Assembly (NCBI GenBank): GCA_031553045.1
Contig: JAVBLZ010000006.1
Span: 62,001-126,000, forward strand
Direction of reading: 5' to 3'
DNA length: 64,000 bases
Source of the DNA: CALXQW01 sp031553045
Lineage (GTDB): Bacteria > Verrucomicrobiota > Verrucomicrobiia > Opitutales > Intestinicryptomonadaceae
The position numbers and the translations under genes are program-made. The notes under the pieces were generated by a model. The model saw only the letters and a program-made list of their open reading frames with translations. It did no database searches and had not been told where the DNA came from. Of the stretch, positions 28,548 to 37,285 are shown piece after piece (position 1 is the stretch's first letter; each line of letters opens with the position of its first letter).

Positions 28548-29597
28548 ATGTCTAGGACAACGCCATTGATAGATTTTCATAAAGAGCATTCGGGAAAAAT
28601 TGTAGATTTTGCCGGATGGTCTTTGCCAGTCATGTATGAAGGTATTTTGCAAGAGCATCTTGCGGTGCGCAATTTTGCGGGTTTGTTTGACGCAAGCCAC
28701 ATGGGGGAATGTTTTGTCAGTGGCGAAAAAGCTACTGAATTTGTAAATTTTCTGCTAAGCAGCAGCGTATTGAATTTAAAAAATGGCAGATGCAAATACG
28801 GGTTTTTGTTTGATGAAAACGGTAAATGTATAGATGATATTATAGCATATAAGCTTTCCGACAGGCAATACTTCCTTGTCTTGAACGCTTCAAACGCCCA
28901 AAATGATATTGAGCATATAAACAAGCATGCAAAATCTTTCAATATAAGGGTTGAAGATGTATCCAATGATTATGCTTTGCTTGCGCTTCAAGGGCCTTTG
29001 GCGGCGGAAGTTTTGGCAAATACCTCTTTGGGCGCAGTAGATAAAATTAAAAAATTCAACTTTGAAATACGTACGGAAGTAATCGTCAGCAGGACGGGTT
29101 ATACGGGTTCAGACGGTTTTGAAATTTTCTGCAAATCTGGCGACGCCGTCAGTTTTGCCAAACAGATTTTAAATGCGGATTCACGGGTGAAACTATGCGG
29201 GCTGGGCGCAAGAGACAGCCTCAGGCTTGAGGCGGGCTTTCCTCTATACGGGCACGAAATAAGTAAAGATATTTCACCGATTGAAGCAGGATTGGAAAAA
29301 TTTATTTGCTTTGACACAAATTTCTGCGGCTCAAAATTTGTAATACAAGAACTGCGTAAAGGCCCATCCAGAAGGGTCAAATTATTTACTGTCGAAGGCA
29401 AGAGGATTGTCAGGGCTGATGAGGTGGTTTTTGCGGAAGGGCAGGCCGTGGGCAAAGTTTTGTCTGCAAGTTGGTCTCCGATTTTAGAATCGCCAATAGG
29501 TTCGGCGATAATCAATGTTGAGGCAATTACAAAACCCTTGTACGCATCTGTCAGAGGCGTGCAGATTCCTTTAATTATAAAAGATAGTCTATTATGA
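28548..29597 (+). CDS. gcvT: Glycine cleavage system T protein (aminomethyltransferase)
   Basis: A 349-residue tetrahydrofolate-dependent aminomethyltransferase that takes the aminomethyl group from lipoyl-GcvH, releasing ammonia and methylene-THF. Seen: TPLIDFHKEHSGKIVDFAGW, GLFDASHMGE, ALQGPLAAEVL, the SRTGYTGSDGFEIF motif and GLGARDSLRLEAGFPLYGHE, which includes the folate-binding residues. It overlaps gcvH by 4 bases (ATGA). The gcvP subunits are not in the window, and the following gene is on the other strand. Confidence 0.95.
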   Translation: MSRTTPLIDFHKEHSGKIVDFAGWSLPVMYEGILQEHLAVRNFAGLFDASHMGECFVSGEKATEFVNFLLSSSVLNLKNGRCKYGFLFDENGKCIDDIIAYKLSDRQYFLVLNASNAQNDIEHINKHAKSFNIRVEDVSNDYALLALQGPLAAEVLANTSLGAVDKIKKFNFEIRTEVIVSRTGYTGSDGFEIFCKSGDAVSFAKQILNADSRVKLCGLGARDSLRLEAGFPLYGHEISKDISPIEAGLEKFICFDTNFCGSKFVIQELRKGPSRRVKLFTVEGKRIVRADEVVFAEGQAVGKVLSASWSPILESPIGSAIINVEAITKPLYASVRGVQIPLIIKDSLL

Positions 29598-29959
29598 AAA
29601 CAAAATACGCAAAATCTCACGAGTGGATTAAAATATTGAACGAATCTGAGGCATTGGTGGGAATTTCAGACCACGCCCAAGAAAGTTTGGGAGACATCAC
29701 TTTTGTCGAGCTTCCGCCGGTTGGTACAAAATTTTCCGCAGGTCAAACCTTTGGTGTTGTAGAGAGCGTCAAGGCTGCCAGCGATGTCTATATGCCTGTT
29801 TCCGGCACAATAATTGCCGTTAATGAAAAGCTTTCAGATTCTCCGGAGCTTGTAAATTCAGACCCAGAGGGTGAGTCTTGGCTGATTAAAATTGAGCCGG
29901 ATAATGCATCAGATGCAGATTCTTTGTTGGATTTAGATGCATATTTAGCTTCCATTTAA
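29594..29959 (+). CDS. gcvH: Glycine cleavage system H protein
   Basis: The 121-residue lipoyl carrier of the glycine cleavage system. It has YAKSHEWI at the start, VGISDHAQESLGDITFVELP, and VVESVKAASDVYMP with the Lys that carries lipoate. It begins inside the end of gcvT (ATGA). Its last 4 bases overlap the end of the convergent cutA gene. Confidence 0.95.
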   Translation: MKTKYAKSHEWIKILNESEALVGISDHAQESLGDITFVELPPVGTKFSAGQTFGVVESVKAASDVYMPVSGTIIAVNEKLSDSPELVNSDPEGESWLIKIEPDNASDADSLLDLDAYLASI

Positions 29960-30303
29960 TCTGCCAGCACCCATTTTGCGTAGGCTTTCGACGCCGCTTT
30001 GGGGCTTAAACAAAGCCACTGGGGGCAATCATAAGGGTGCAGGTCTTTAAAACGTGCGTATAAAATTTCCGACTTTATTTCCGGAAATTTTATTGTTATT
30101 GGGATTTCCTTAGACTTGCAGAATTTATTTTCCCACACGTAGTAAGACTCTATTTCGCCGCCGATTTGCACGCATTTTGCCAAATTTTCTTTTACGAGAA
30201 TTTCGGCAATTTTTTTTGCAGTTTTTAAATTTGGGGCGGTGCTAAAACCAATCAAAACAGATTTACAATCCGCAGCTTTTGCCAATAGATTTTTTTGTGT
30301 CAT
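29956..30303 (-). CDS. cutA: CutA-like divalent-ion tolerance protein
   Basis: A 115-residue protein of the CutA1 family, small trimeric ferredoxin-like-fold proteins linked in E. coli to copper tolerance but with unclear function. Seen: LIGFSTAPNLKTAKKIAEIL, LAKCVQIGGEIESYYVWENK, and a C-terminal HPYDCPQWLCL in place of the more usual HPYEVPE. The ATG at 30303 fits family length; an earlier start at 30378 would add a 25-residue tail that does not match. The gene converges on gcvH with a 4-base overlap and no terminator between. Confidence 0.88.
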   Translation of the reverse strand: MTQKNLLAKAADCKSVLIGFSTAPNLKTAKKIAEILVKENLAKCVQIGGEIESYYVWENKFCKSKEIPITIKFPEIKSEILYARFKDLHPYDCPQWLCLSPKAASKAYAKWVLAD

Positions 30304-30421
30304 AACACCATAATATGGAAAGAATCTTCTTGAAATCAAATTTAAACTTTGAGACAATTTACTTTTGCGTAACGGCAATATATTTTCAAGTAGGGATTTG
30401 ATAATTTAGGGAAGAAAATTT

Positions 30422-33400
30422 ATGTTTTTAAAGAAAATTTGTTTCTTAATTTTGCTTTTTTTGTGTCAACAAACATCGCTTTTATTTGCTCAGGAAAAGG
30501 ACACATTTTTGATTGATAGTATAGACTTTTCCAACACCGCCGATTGGAATCGGCTCTTTGATTTAAACAGGCGCATACTCGCAGCGCAGGTTGGTGTCTA
30601 TGAACCTGTAACGGCTGTAGAAGCAAAGATGGATGCAGAATATAACGTCTGGTCTTATGCGATAGATTTTCCGCACGCAAACCCCGGTTCGAGATTGTTA
30701 AAAGTTTCCGTAAACGGTTTTTTATTGCCAACACCCTCCGGTAAACACGGCAAAGACGGTTGGTATTGGGAATATCTTGGAAAAGCAAAAATGAAAAAGG
30801 GCGTTAATTATGTCGCCATTAAACCAATAACAAATTTTGCCAGAAGCGATTCTTTGCTTTTTACAACAGATTCTGATTTTAACCCCGTTAAAGACGTATC
30901 AACAGATAAAGACAGGTTCCAATACAGACGCAAACATCTGCCTCTTGAATACGCTAAATACTCAGATTTTGATAACGACAAACCCTTGGCGTATCTTGAT
31001 AAACCCAAGAAAGTCGGCATTGGCAACGCTCTCTTGCGCATAATTTTTACGCAGAAAAAAAATGAAAAGGGTGAGGTTTTATACGCAAGAAGCACAGAAG
31101 TTTTTAAAAATGGAAAATGGATTAAGCTTGAAAACTATCTTGATGAAAGGGTATTCCTACTTTCTGCCGACAAGCCCAACTATTATGAAAATGATTATTT
31201 TGTGTCATGGGCAAACCCTGTCTATAAGACAAAAATTGTGGGCGCACCCGCAGAATTTAATCCAAAGCTCATAATGAGAGACCCTTATTGTGCGGGCAAA
31301 GCGGATATCATGTATCCCAAAAGTGTGGAAAGGGTGAATGATTTACAGTTAATTTTAAAATACTCAAACGGCGCTGTTGCAAAGCTTACTTTGGCAAAAG
31401 ATTTGCCGCTAGTTAAATTTACGATAGGCAAAAAGGTTGAGGAAGATGCATCATATTCTTTCGGTATGCTTGGCTTTAATGCTAAAAAGAAGGATGCTTT
31501 TACTGCGGCATTTTTGCCCAGTTTGTATCAAAATATGCGTACGATGGTTACGCCTAAAATGGTATCAAACAATTTTACAACCCAACCCTTAGCCATGATT
31601 GAAGCCCTTGAGGGCGATGAAAAAATAGTAAGCGCACTCATTGCAGACCCCGAAAATCTGCCCTTTGGCGAGTGGTCTAAGGGTTATGACGGCAACTATG
31701 GCTTATCTATTTCCAGCCCTGTCGGCGATGTGCAGCCGGCGATATTTTCGCCAATCTTGGGCGGCAGGGGGTCTGAAAAAATTTACGGTGAAGAAGTCAA
31801 GGCGTCTTGGTATATTTACACCGCCGCAGCAAATTGGAAAGACGCTTTTGAAACAATCAATGAAAATATTTTTGACGCTTCAAAACTGCGTGAGGCGTAC
31901 GATGTCTCATTTTCAGACGCAGTGGCAAATATTGCCGAGTATCTTAAAAATAAACAGGCAAGCGGTTGGTCAGACTTGTATAAAGCAAGAACGCAAATAG
32001 AGGCAAAAAATTCCGGTACGCAGGCAAATCCATTAGCTGAAATAGAAATAGCCTTGCTTACCGATGATGAGGAATATTACAGCAACATATCTTTACCTAC
32101 GATAGAATACACGCTCTCTCGCAAGTTTGTCCACTTTACACCTGATGAGCCAAACAATCTTTTTTACAGAACCAACGACTACGCTGGCGACTATTTTGCA
32201 GCCGTATTCAGCCTCTTGGGCAAAAAGAATGAATTTTTAAAATCCTACTTTTTAAATGAAGACGGCTCAACGCAAACTTACGGAAAATATTTCCCACAGT
32301 GGAGCAAGCGTATAATTCCTGAATGGACAGTCGCCTTTGGTATTTATCTTGCAACGGGGGATGCAAAAATCTTGGAAGAATCTAAAAAGCTTTGCGACGA
32401 TTGGTTGGCAAAAATTTCAGAAAAAAAAGATGCGGGTGAGCCAGTCCTTACTGAATTTATCAACTTTACGCTGTATCCATATTGGTGGTATCTGCCACAA
32501 ATGTATGAGGCAACGGGTGATAAAAAATATCTCGACGCCGCAGAAGACGGCGCATTTTACACGCTTTCCAGCCTTTGGAATTTTCCGAGCGTGCCAAATG
32601 GCAACTTTACAATACATAAAAACGGCTACACAGAAGGCGTATATAACTATTGGTGGAGGGGTAATGAACGTTTTAGATTGGGCTTTGATGAAAATTCAAA
32701 ATCTTTGCTAAACCTTCTGGGTAAAGACGCTCTCAAGGCAATGCGTCATAAAAATCTTTACGTTTTGCCTGCCAAAGAAGTTGAGGCAATGAAAGTTTCT
32801 CGCATTGGATTAAGCATAGAACAACATTCAACATTCTTACAGAAAGAGAGCAACTTTCTAAATATAGACATGCCATCGTGGTCTGCTGAAATGCTTAAAA
32901 CTTATCAGTACACAAAGCGGGATATTTTGATGAAATTCTCACGCCATTCAATCATAGGTAGATTCTCAAATTTTCTAGGCTACTATGTCATAGACTATAC
33001 CGATGTCATGCATGATGAGGCGTATCCATATAAAGGTCCTGACGTAACTACTTTTTATTATCACCATGCGCCGTGCCACTTTGCCCAAAGTTTTGACTAT
33101 TTGATGGCTCAGTTCGAGATTGCCTCAGACAACAAAATAAAATTCCCCACTGTGCGCCAACAGGGTTATGTCTGGTTTACCGACAGAATTTTCGGAATAA
33201 AAGGTTCAGTTTTTGGAGAGGAAAATTGCAGAATTATTTTAGACAAATCGGCGGTTAGGGCAGATTCTAGCAAGGTTAGCACTCTCTGCGTAAGGGGCAA
33301 AGATTCTGTATGGGTTTTAGTGTTAAATGACAGTGGTTCGGCGCACGATGTTAAACTGAAATTCAACCCGGCAAGCAAAGCTATGAAAGGAGTGTTGGGT

Positions 33401-33865
33401 GCAGATATTGCCCTTTATGACGCTTCCGGCACGGTAATAGATTCTAAAGTTCCTTTCTCTGGAGAGAAAGTTTTGAATTTGAAACCGCTTTCAATGGTGG
33501 CATACAAATTACCCGCTTTGCCTGAAAATAGAGATTTTGAAAACTTACCGGCACTTTCTGCCAACGCCGTTTTACACATCAAAGATTTTGCCCCCGAATG
33601 GGGAGACTTGCACGCATACAGAATCAGAGGCCCATTCGGTAAAGATTCTCTTTTTGCGATACTCACAGGTGGCTATGGCAAGGCAGGGGCAAAGGTGATT
33701 TTGAACCTTCAAAGCCTCTCTAAAGACAGCATTGTAAGAGATGTGTATCCTTATGAATTCAGCTTGTATCCTATAAGTCCGAGCGATGATATTTCATTTT
33801 CTATCACTATAAAGCAAGAAGGCAAGCCGGACATCACCAGCCAAATATTTACAATCAAAAAATGA
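30422..33865 (+). CDS. Array protein 1: large secreted protein of unrecognised family
   Basis: First of the seven paralogs, 1147 residues, with signal peptide CFLILLFLCQQTSLLFAQ and AGGGAAG ahead of the ATG. Its N-terminal segment is the most divergent: the EAExFQFxGDW motif of its sisters is replaced by DSIDFSNTADW, although GKHGKDGWYWEYLG is kept. The helical region holds YPYWWYLPQMYEATGD (about 684), LSIEQHSTF (about 796), FSRHSIIGRF and FYYHHAPCHF (about 879); the C-terminus has RIRGPFGKDS, where the sisters have RIRS. It lacks the ~15-residue GSW-containing loop of genes 2-4 after the SRxxxHF motif. Function unknown; a carbohydrate-active role is inferred from context. Confidence 0.9.
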   Translation: MFLKKICFLILLFLCQQTSLLFAQEKDTFLIDSIDFSNTADWNRLFDLNRRILAAQVGVYEPVTAVEAKMDAEYNVWSYAIDFPHANPGSRLLKVSVNGFLLPTPSGKHGKDGWYWEYLGKAKMKKGVNYVAIKPITNFARSDSLLFTTDSDFNPVKDVSTDKDRFQYRRKHLPLEYAKYSDFDNDKPLAYLDKPKKVGIGNALLRIIFTQKKNEKGEVLYARSTEVFKNGKWIKLENYLDERVFLLSADKPNYYENDYFVSWANPVYKTKIVGAPAEFNPKLIMRDPYCAGKADIMYPKSVERVNDLQLILKYSNGAVAKLTLAKDLPLVKFTIGKKVEEDASYSFGMLGFNAKKKDAFTAAFLPSLYQNMRTMVTPKMVSNNFTTQPLAMIEALEGDEKIVSALIADPENLPFGEWSKGYDGNYGLSISSPVGDVQPAIFSPILGGRGSEKIYGEEVKASWYIYTAAANWKDAFETINENIFDASKLREAYDVSFSDAVANIAEYLKNKQASGWSDLYKARTQIEAKNSGTQANPLAEIEIALLTDDEEYYSNISLPTIEYTLSRKFVHFTPDEPNNLFYRTNDYAGDYFAAVFSLLGKKNEFLKSYFLNEDGSTQTYGKYFPQWSKRIIPEWTVAFGIYLATGDAKILEESKKLCDDWLAKISEKKDAGEPVLTEFINFTLYPYWWYLPQMYEATGDKKYLDAAEDGAFYTLSSLWNFPSVPNGNFTIHKNGYTEGVYNYWWRGNERFRLGFDENSKSLLNLLGKDALKAMRHKNLYVLPAKEVEAMKVSRIGLSIEQHSTFLQKESNFLNIDMPSWSAEMLKTYQYTKRDILMKFSRHSIIGRFSNFLGYYVIDYTDVMHDEAYPYKGPDVTTFYYHHAPCHFAQSFDYLMAQFEIASDNKIKFPTVRQQGYVWFTDRIFGIKGSVFGEENCRIILDKSAVRADSSKVSTLCVRGKDSVWVLVLNDSGSAHDVKLKFNPASKAMKGVLGADIALYDASGTVIDSKVPFSGEKVLNLKPLSMVAYKLPALPENRDFENLPALSANAVLHIKDFAPEWGDLHAYRIRGPFGKDSLFAILTGGYGKAGAKVILNLQSLSKDSIVRDVYPYEFSLYPISPSDDISFSITIKQEGKPDITSQIFTIKK

Positions 33866-36800
33866 CAAAAAAAATTATAGCTATATTTTCAACTTTCATT
33901 TTAGCTTCTGCGTTATTCGCACAGCAAAAAAGTGAAACAATATTTATCGAGGCTGAAACTTTCCAATTCCCCGCAGATTGGACAAAAGGCAAGCACAAGC
34001 AAAAAACTGTTTTGAATGCAGTTGACAGCTCGGCTTTGCCAATGACTGTCATTGACGTAAAAACTTCGGGCAAATTTCATGTCTGGGCAAGCTCTCCAGA
34101 CTTTCCCGCCGACAAGCCCGGCTCACGCACATTTAGTGTAATTATTAACGATGTTGTTATGCCAAACCCTGCCGGTAGGCACGGTAAAGATGACTTTTAT
34201 TGGGAGAAATTGGGAGAGATTGATTTGGTTGCAGGCAGCCAGCTAATAGCGCTTAAACGTCTCAAGAGCCATCCCAGATGTGATGCAATATTCCTATCTA
34301 CGGACGAAAAATTTGATCCAAATAAAAATACGGCAAGGCTAAGATACAAGGTAGAGCCCACTGAAATTGACGTGTCATATCATACGGGTTTTCCTGAAAT
34401 TGTAGCATTGTCAACCTTCAAAGGGGCTAAAAATATTTCTATAAAAAATAATGACATCGAAATAATTTTCACCGAAAAAAAGAACACAAACGGTAAGACT
34501 TATTTTGAAAGAAGCGTAAAATTTTTAAAGTCTTCGAAGCCCTTCATCCCTGAATCTTTCAAGGATGAAGTATTGGTTTTAACTTATTCTAAAGACCCAA
34601 AATGTTCGGAAAAATCTTATTTTGTAACTTGGGGCGCATCAAATGCAAAAGCAAGCTTTAACATAAATGGCAAAGATTTTAGCGTCCCCGTTGCCCCAAC
34701 AAACCCTTATGCCGTGGGTGAAAGCAAGATTTATAGACCAACCCAAATCAAAAAACTTTCCGCAAATTCTTGTGAACTTTTTTATGAAGATGGGATTATT
34801 GCAACCCTTGCTTTAAAAGAAAGCGGCTTTGAAGCGTTCTACAATGTAAAATGCAAAGTTCAAGAAGAAGGCTATTATTCATTTGCATTCCTTGGCTTTA
34901 ACACCACTGAAAAAAATGACTTTGAAGCATTGGAATTGCCCACTCTCTTTCAGGCAAAACGCACCATGCAGACTCCCAAAATGGTTTCAAATAATTTAAC
35001 CAGTCAACCATTGGCGCTCATAAATAAAAAAATCGGCGATAAGGATTTTACTTACGGCGTTATTGCAGACCCAAAAAATCTTCCCTTTGATTGGTCTAGG
35101 GGCAATTCAAGCATATACGGCTTTACCATAGCCAGCCCTCAAAATACGCTTCAAACAGGCATATTTCAGCCCATTTTAGGTTCTATAAATTCTTTCAAAA
35201 AAAGCGGTGAAACTTTGGCGGCGTCTTGGTATCTGCTTTCTATTGATGGCGATTGGACTGACGCTTTGCAGCTTGCTAATGAAAAAATATTCGACGCTTC
35301 AGAAATGAGAGAGGCTTATGAAGTCTCATTTTCAGACGCAATTTTAAATATAGCCACATATCTTAAAAATGAAAATGCAAGCGGTTGGGCGGCAGATTTG
35401 AAGGGCAGATACAATATAGAGGCTGAAAATACCGCCACGCATGCGTCTCCGCTTTCGGAACTTAGCGTAGCTATTCTTACCGATGATGAAGAATATTACA
35501 AACGCATTGCACTGCCAACTATTGAGTTTACGCTTTCAAGGGCGGGGTCTCATTTCACGCCCGGCAAAGGTTCAAGAGGCTCTTGGGTTTCTGACGAATC
35601 TAGAAAATTAAATGTCCCTGGAATGTGGGCTGCAGATTATTACTTGAGCATTAATACCTTATTGGGCGGCGCAAACCCTTGGGTTAAAGATTTAATCACA
35701 GATTCAAAAGGCGCAATAAGGGTAAAAAGCGACTCCAGCGCTTGGGCCACATATCTTGGAATGTACCTTGCAAGCAATGACAAAAAATATCTTGAAGATG
35801 CAAAGACGGCGTGTGATGTCTATCTCAAAAAAGCTTTTGATGACAATGATGATTTTAATGAGCCAGACTTGGGCAAATTTATCAACGTAAGTTTGTATCC
35901 TTATTGGTGGCATTTGGTGGATATGTATGAAATCACAAAAGACGCAAAGTATCTTAAATATGCACAGCTTGGTGCGTTTGGCACGCTCTCCAGCCTTTGG
36001 AGCTACCCCAGCTTGCCAAAAGAAAATGTTACCATACACAAAGGCAATATGCTGACTTCCGTAGGCAGTATTTGGTGGAAAGGCAAAGAATATTTCAGAT
36101 TGGGAAGGGCGCAAACAGATGCTGTAATAAATGCGCTAAAGGCCGTGGATTCTATCGATAAGTCAAGCTTGGGCGGAAAGGCAATCTTGCCGGAAAAAAA
36201 AGTTGACCCAATGAAAGTTTCAAGAATCGGCCTTGGTATAGAGCAACACACAACTTATATGCACGGAACGGCAAATTCAAATAATATCGTGATGCCCTCA
36301 TGGTCTGCGGAAATGTTAAAAGTTTATCAATATACAAAGCGGGATATTCTTATGAAGTATTCCCGCCATTCAATCATAGGCAGATATTCAAACTTTCTTG
36401 GCTATTATGTCAGAGATTTTACGGACGTAATGCACAACCCAAATTATCCGTATGAGGGTCCGGATATCACAAGCTTTTACTATCATCATGCGCCTTGCCA
36501 CTTTGGGCAGAGTATGGATTATTTGATGACGCAAATTGAACTTGCCTCAGACAATAAAATTCGGTTTCCGTATGTGCGTCAGCAGGGTTATGTTTGGTTT
36601 GTTGACAGAATTTTCGGTTTGCCAGGGCGCATATTTGACGAAATTGATGTCAAACCTATGTTAGACAAAACTGCGGTGCGGCTAAACAGCGTAAAGGCAA
36701 GCACGCTTTTGGGCAGAAGTAAAAATTCTATCTGGGCGATAATTCTTAACGATAGCGCTTCGGCTCTGGATGCTGAAATAATGCTTGATTCAACCGCAAA

Positions 36801-37284
36801 GGCGTTAAAGGGCGCAAAAATTGATGAGCAAATAACTGTCTATGACGCAAGCGGCAAAAAACTTCAAAATACTTTTACGTTTTTTGGCGATAAACAAATC
36901 AAGATTCCGCCTATGGGTTTGATTGCGCTGAAAATCCCCGCAGAGGATTTTGAAGTTAAAAAACAAATTCCGCAAATTGAAGGCGCAAGCCACATTGTAA
37001 AAAATGATCTCCCAAAAGATTGGGGGCAACTGCATATATTCCGGATACGTTCACCTTTTGGCAAAGATTCAATATTTGCCATATTCACAGGGGGGATGGA
37101 TAAAATTGCGGATGTTGAAATGACCGTGCATTCTCATTCAAATCTTAAACTGACAAAGAAGGAATATCCTTTTGAATTTAGCATCTATCCAATTTCAATG
37201 GGGGACGATGTTGAAGTGTCTTTTACTGTTTCGGAAAAATCCAAAGAAAAATTCTCCACGGAAAAATTTAAGTTAGGAAAATAA
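33862..37284 (+). CDS. Array protein 2: large secreted protein of unrecognised family
   Basis: A 1140-residue paralog starting inside the stop of gene 1 (ATGA). Signal peptide IIAIFSTFILASALFAQ. Rough layout: beta-sandwich-like segment about 25-155 (EAETFQFPADW, GRHGKDDFYWEKLGE, then RCDAIFLSTDEKFDPN); second beta-rich region about 185-480; helical region about 480-910 with YPYWWHLVDMYEITKD (about 678), LGIEQHTTY, YSRHSIIGRY and FYYHHAPCHF (about 874); and a C-terminal beta module with RIRSPFGKDS (about 1060). It carries the consensus residue at every position I compared, so it is a good representative of the family. With gene 4 it forms the most alike pair in the helical region. Confidence 0.9.
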   Translation: MTKKIIAIFSTFILASALFAQQKSETIFIEAETFQFPADWTKGKHKQKTVLNAVDSSALPMTVIDVKTSGKFHVWASSPDFPADKPGSRTFSVIINDVVMPNPAGRHGKDDFYWEKLGEIDLVAGSQLIALKRLKSHPRCDAIFLSTDEKFDPNKNTARLRYKVEPTEIDVSYHTGFPEIVALSTFKGAKNISIKNNDIEIIFTEKKNTNGKTYFERSVKFLKSSKPFIPESFKDEVLVLTYSKDPKCSEKSYFVTWGASNAKASFNINGKDFSVPVAPTNPYAVGESKIYRPTQIKKLSANSCELFYEDGIIATLALKESGFEAFYNVKCKVQEEGYYSFAFLGFNTTEKNDFEALELPTLFQAKRTMQTPKMVSNNLTSQPLALINKKIGDKDFTYGVIADPKNLPFDWSRGNSSIYGFTIASPQNTLQTGIFQPILGSINSFKKSGETLAASWYLLSIDGDWTDALQLANEKIFDASEMREAYEVSFSDAILNIATYLKNENASGWAADLKGRYNIEAENTATHASPLSELSVAILTDDEEYYKRIALPTIEFTLSRAGSHFTPGKGSRGSWVSDESRKLNVPGMWAADYYLSINTLLGGANPWVKDLITDSKGAIRVKSDSSAWATYLGMYLASNDKKYLEDAKTACDVYLKKAFDDNDDFNEPDLGKFINVSLYPYWWHLVDMYEITKDAKYLKYAQLGAFGTLSSLWSYPSLPKENVTIHKGNMLTSVGSIWWKGKEYFRLGRAQTDAVINALKAVDSIDKSSLGGKAILPEKKVDPMKVSRIGLGIEQHTTYMHGTANSNNIVMPSWSAEMLKVYQYTKRDILMKYSRHSIIGRYSNFLGYYVRDFTDVMHNPNYPYEGPDITSFYYHHAPCHFGQSMDYLMTQIELASDNKIRFPYVRQQGYVWFVDRIFGLPGRIFDEIDVKPMLDKTAVRLNSVKASTLLGRSKNSIWAIILNDSASALDAEIMLDSTAKALKGAKIDEQITVYDASGKKLQNTFTFFGDKQIKIPPMGLIALKIPAEDFEVKKQIPQIEGASHIVKNDLPKDWGQLHIFRIRSPFGKDSIFAIFTGGMDKIADVEMTVHSHSNLKLTKKEYPFEFSIYPISMGDDVEVSFTVSEKSKEKFSTEKFKLGK

Positions 37285-37285
37285 T

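Noticed and set aside
29099..29620. A 173-codon open frame on the - strand opposite gcvT
   Set aside because: gcvT is intact and well conserved; the antisense frame shows no motif and would cross the gcvT-gcvH junction.
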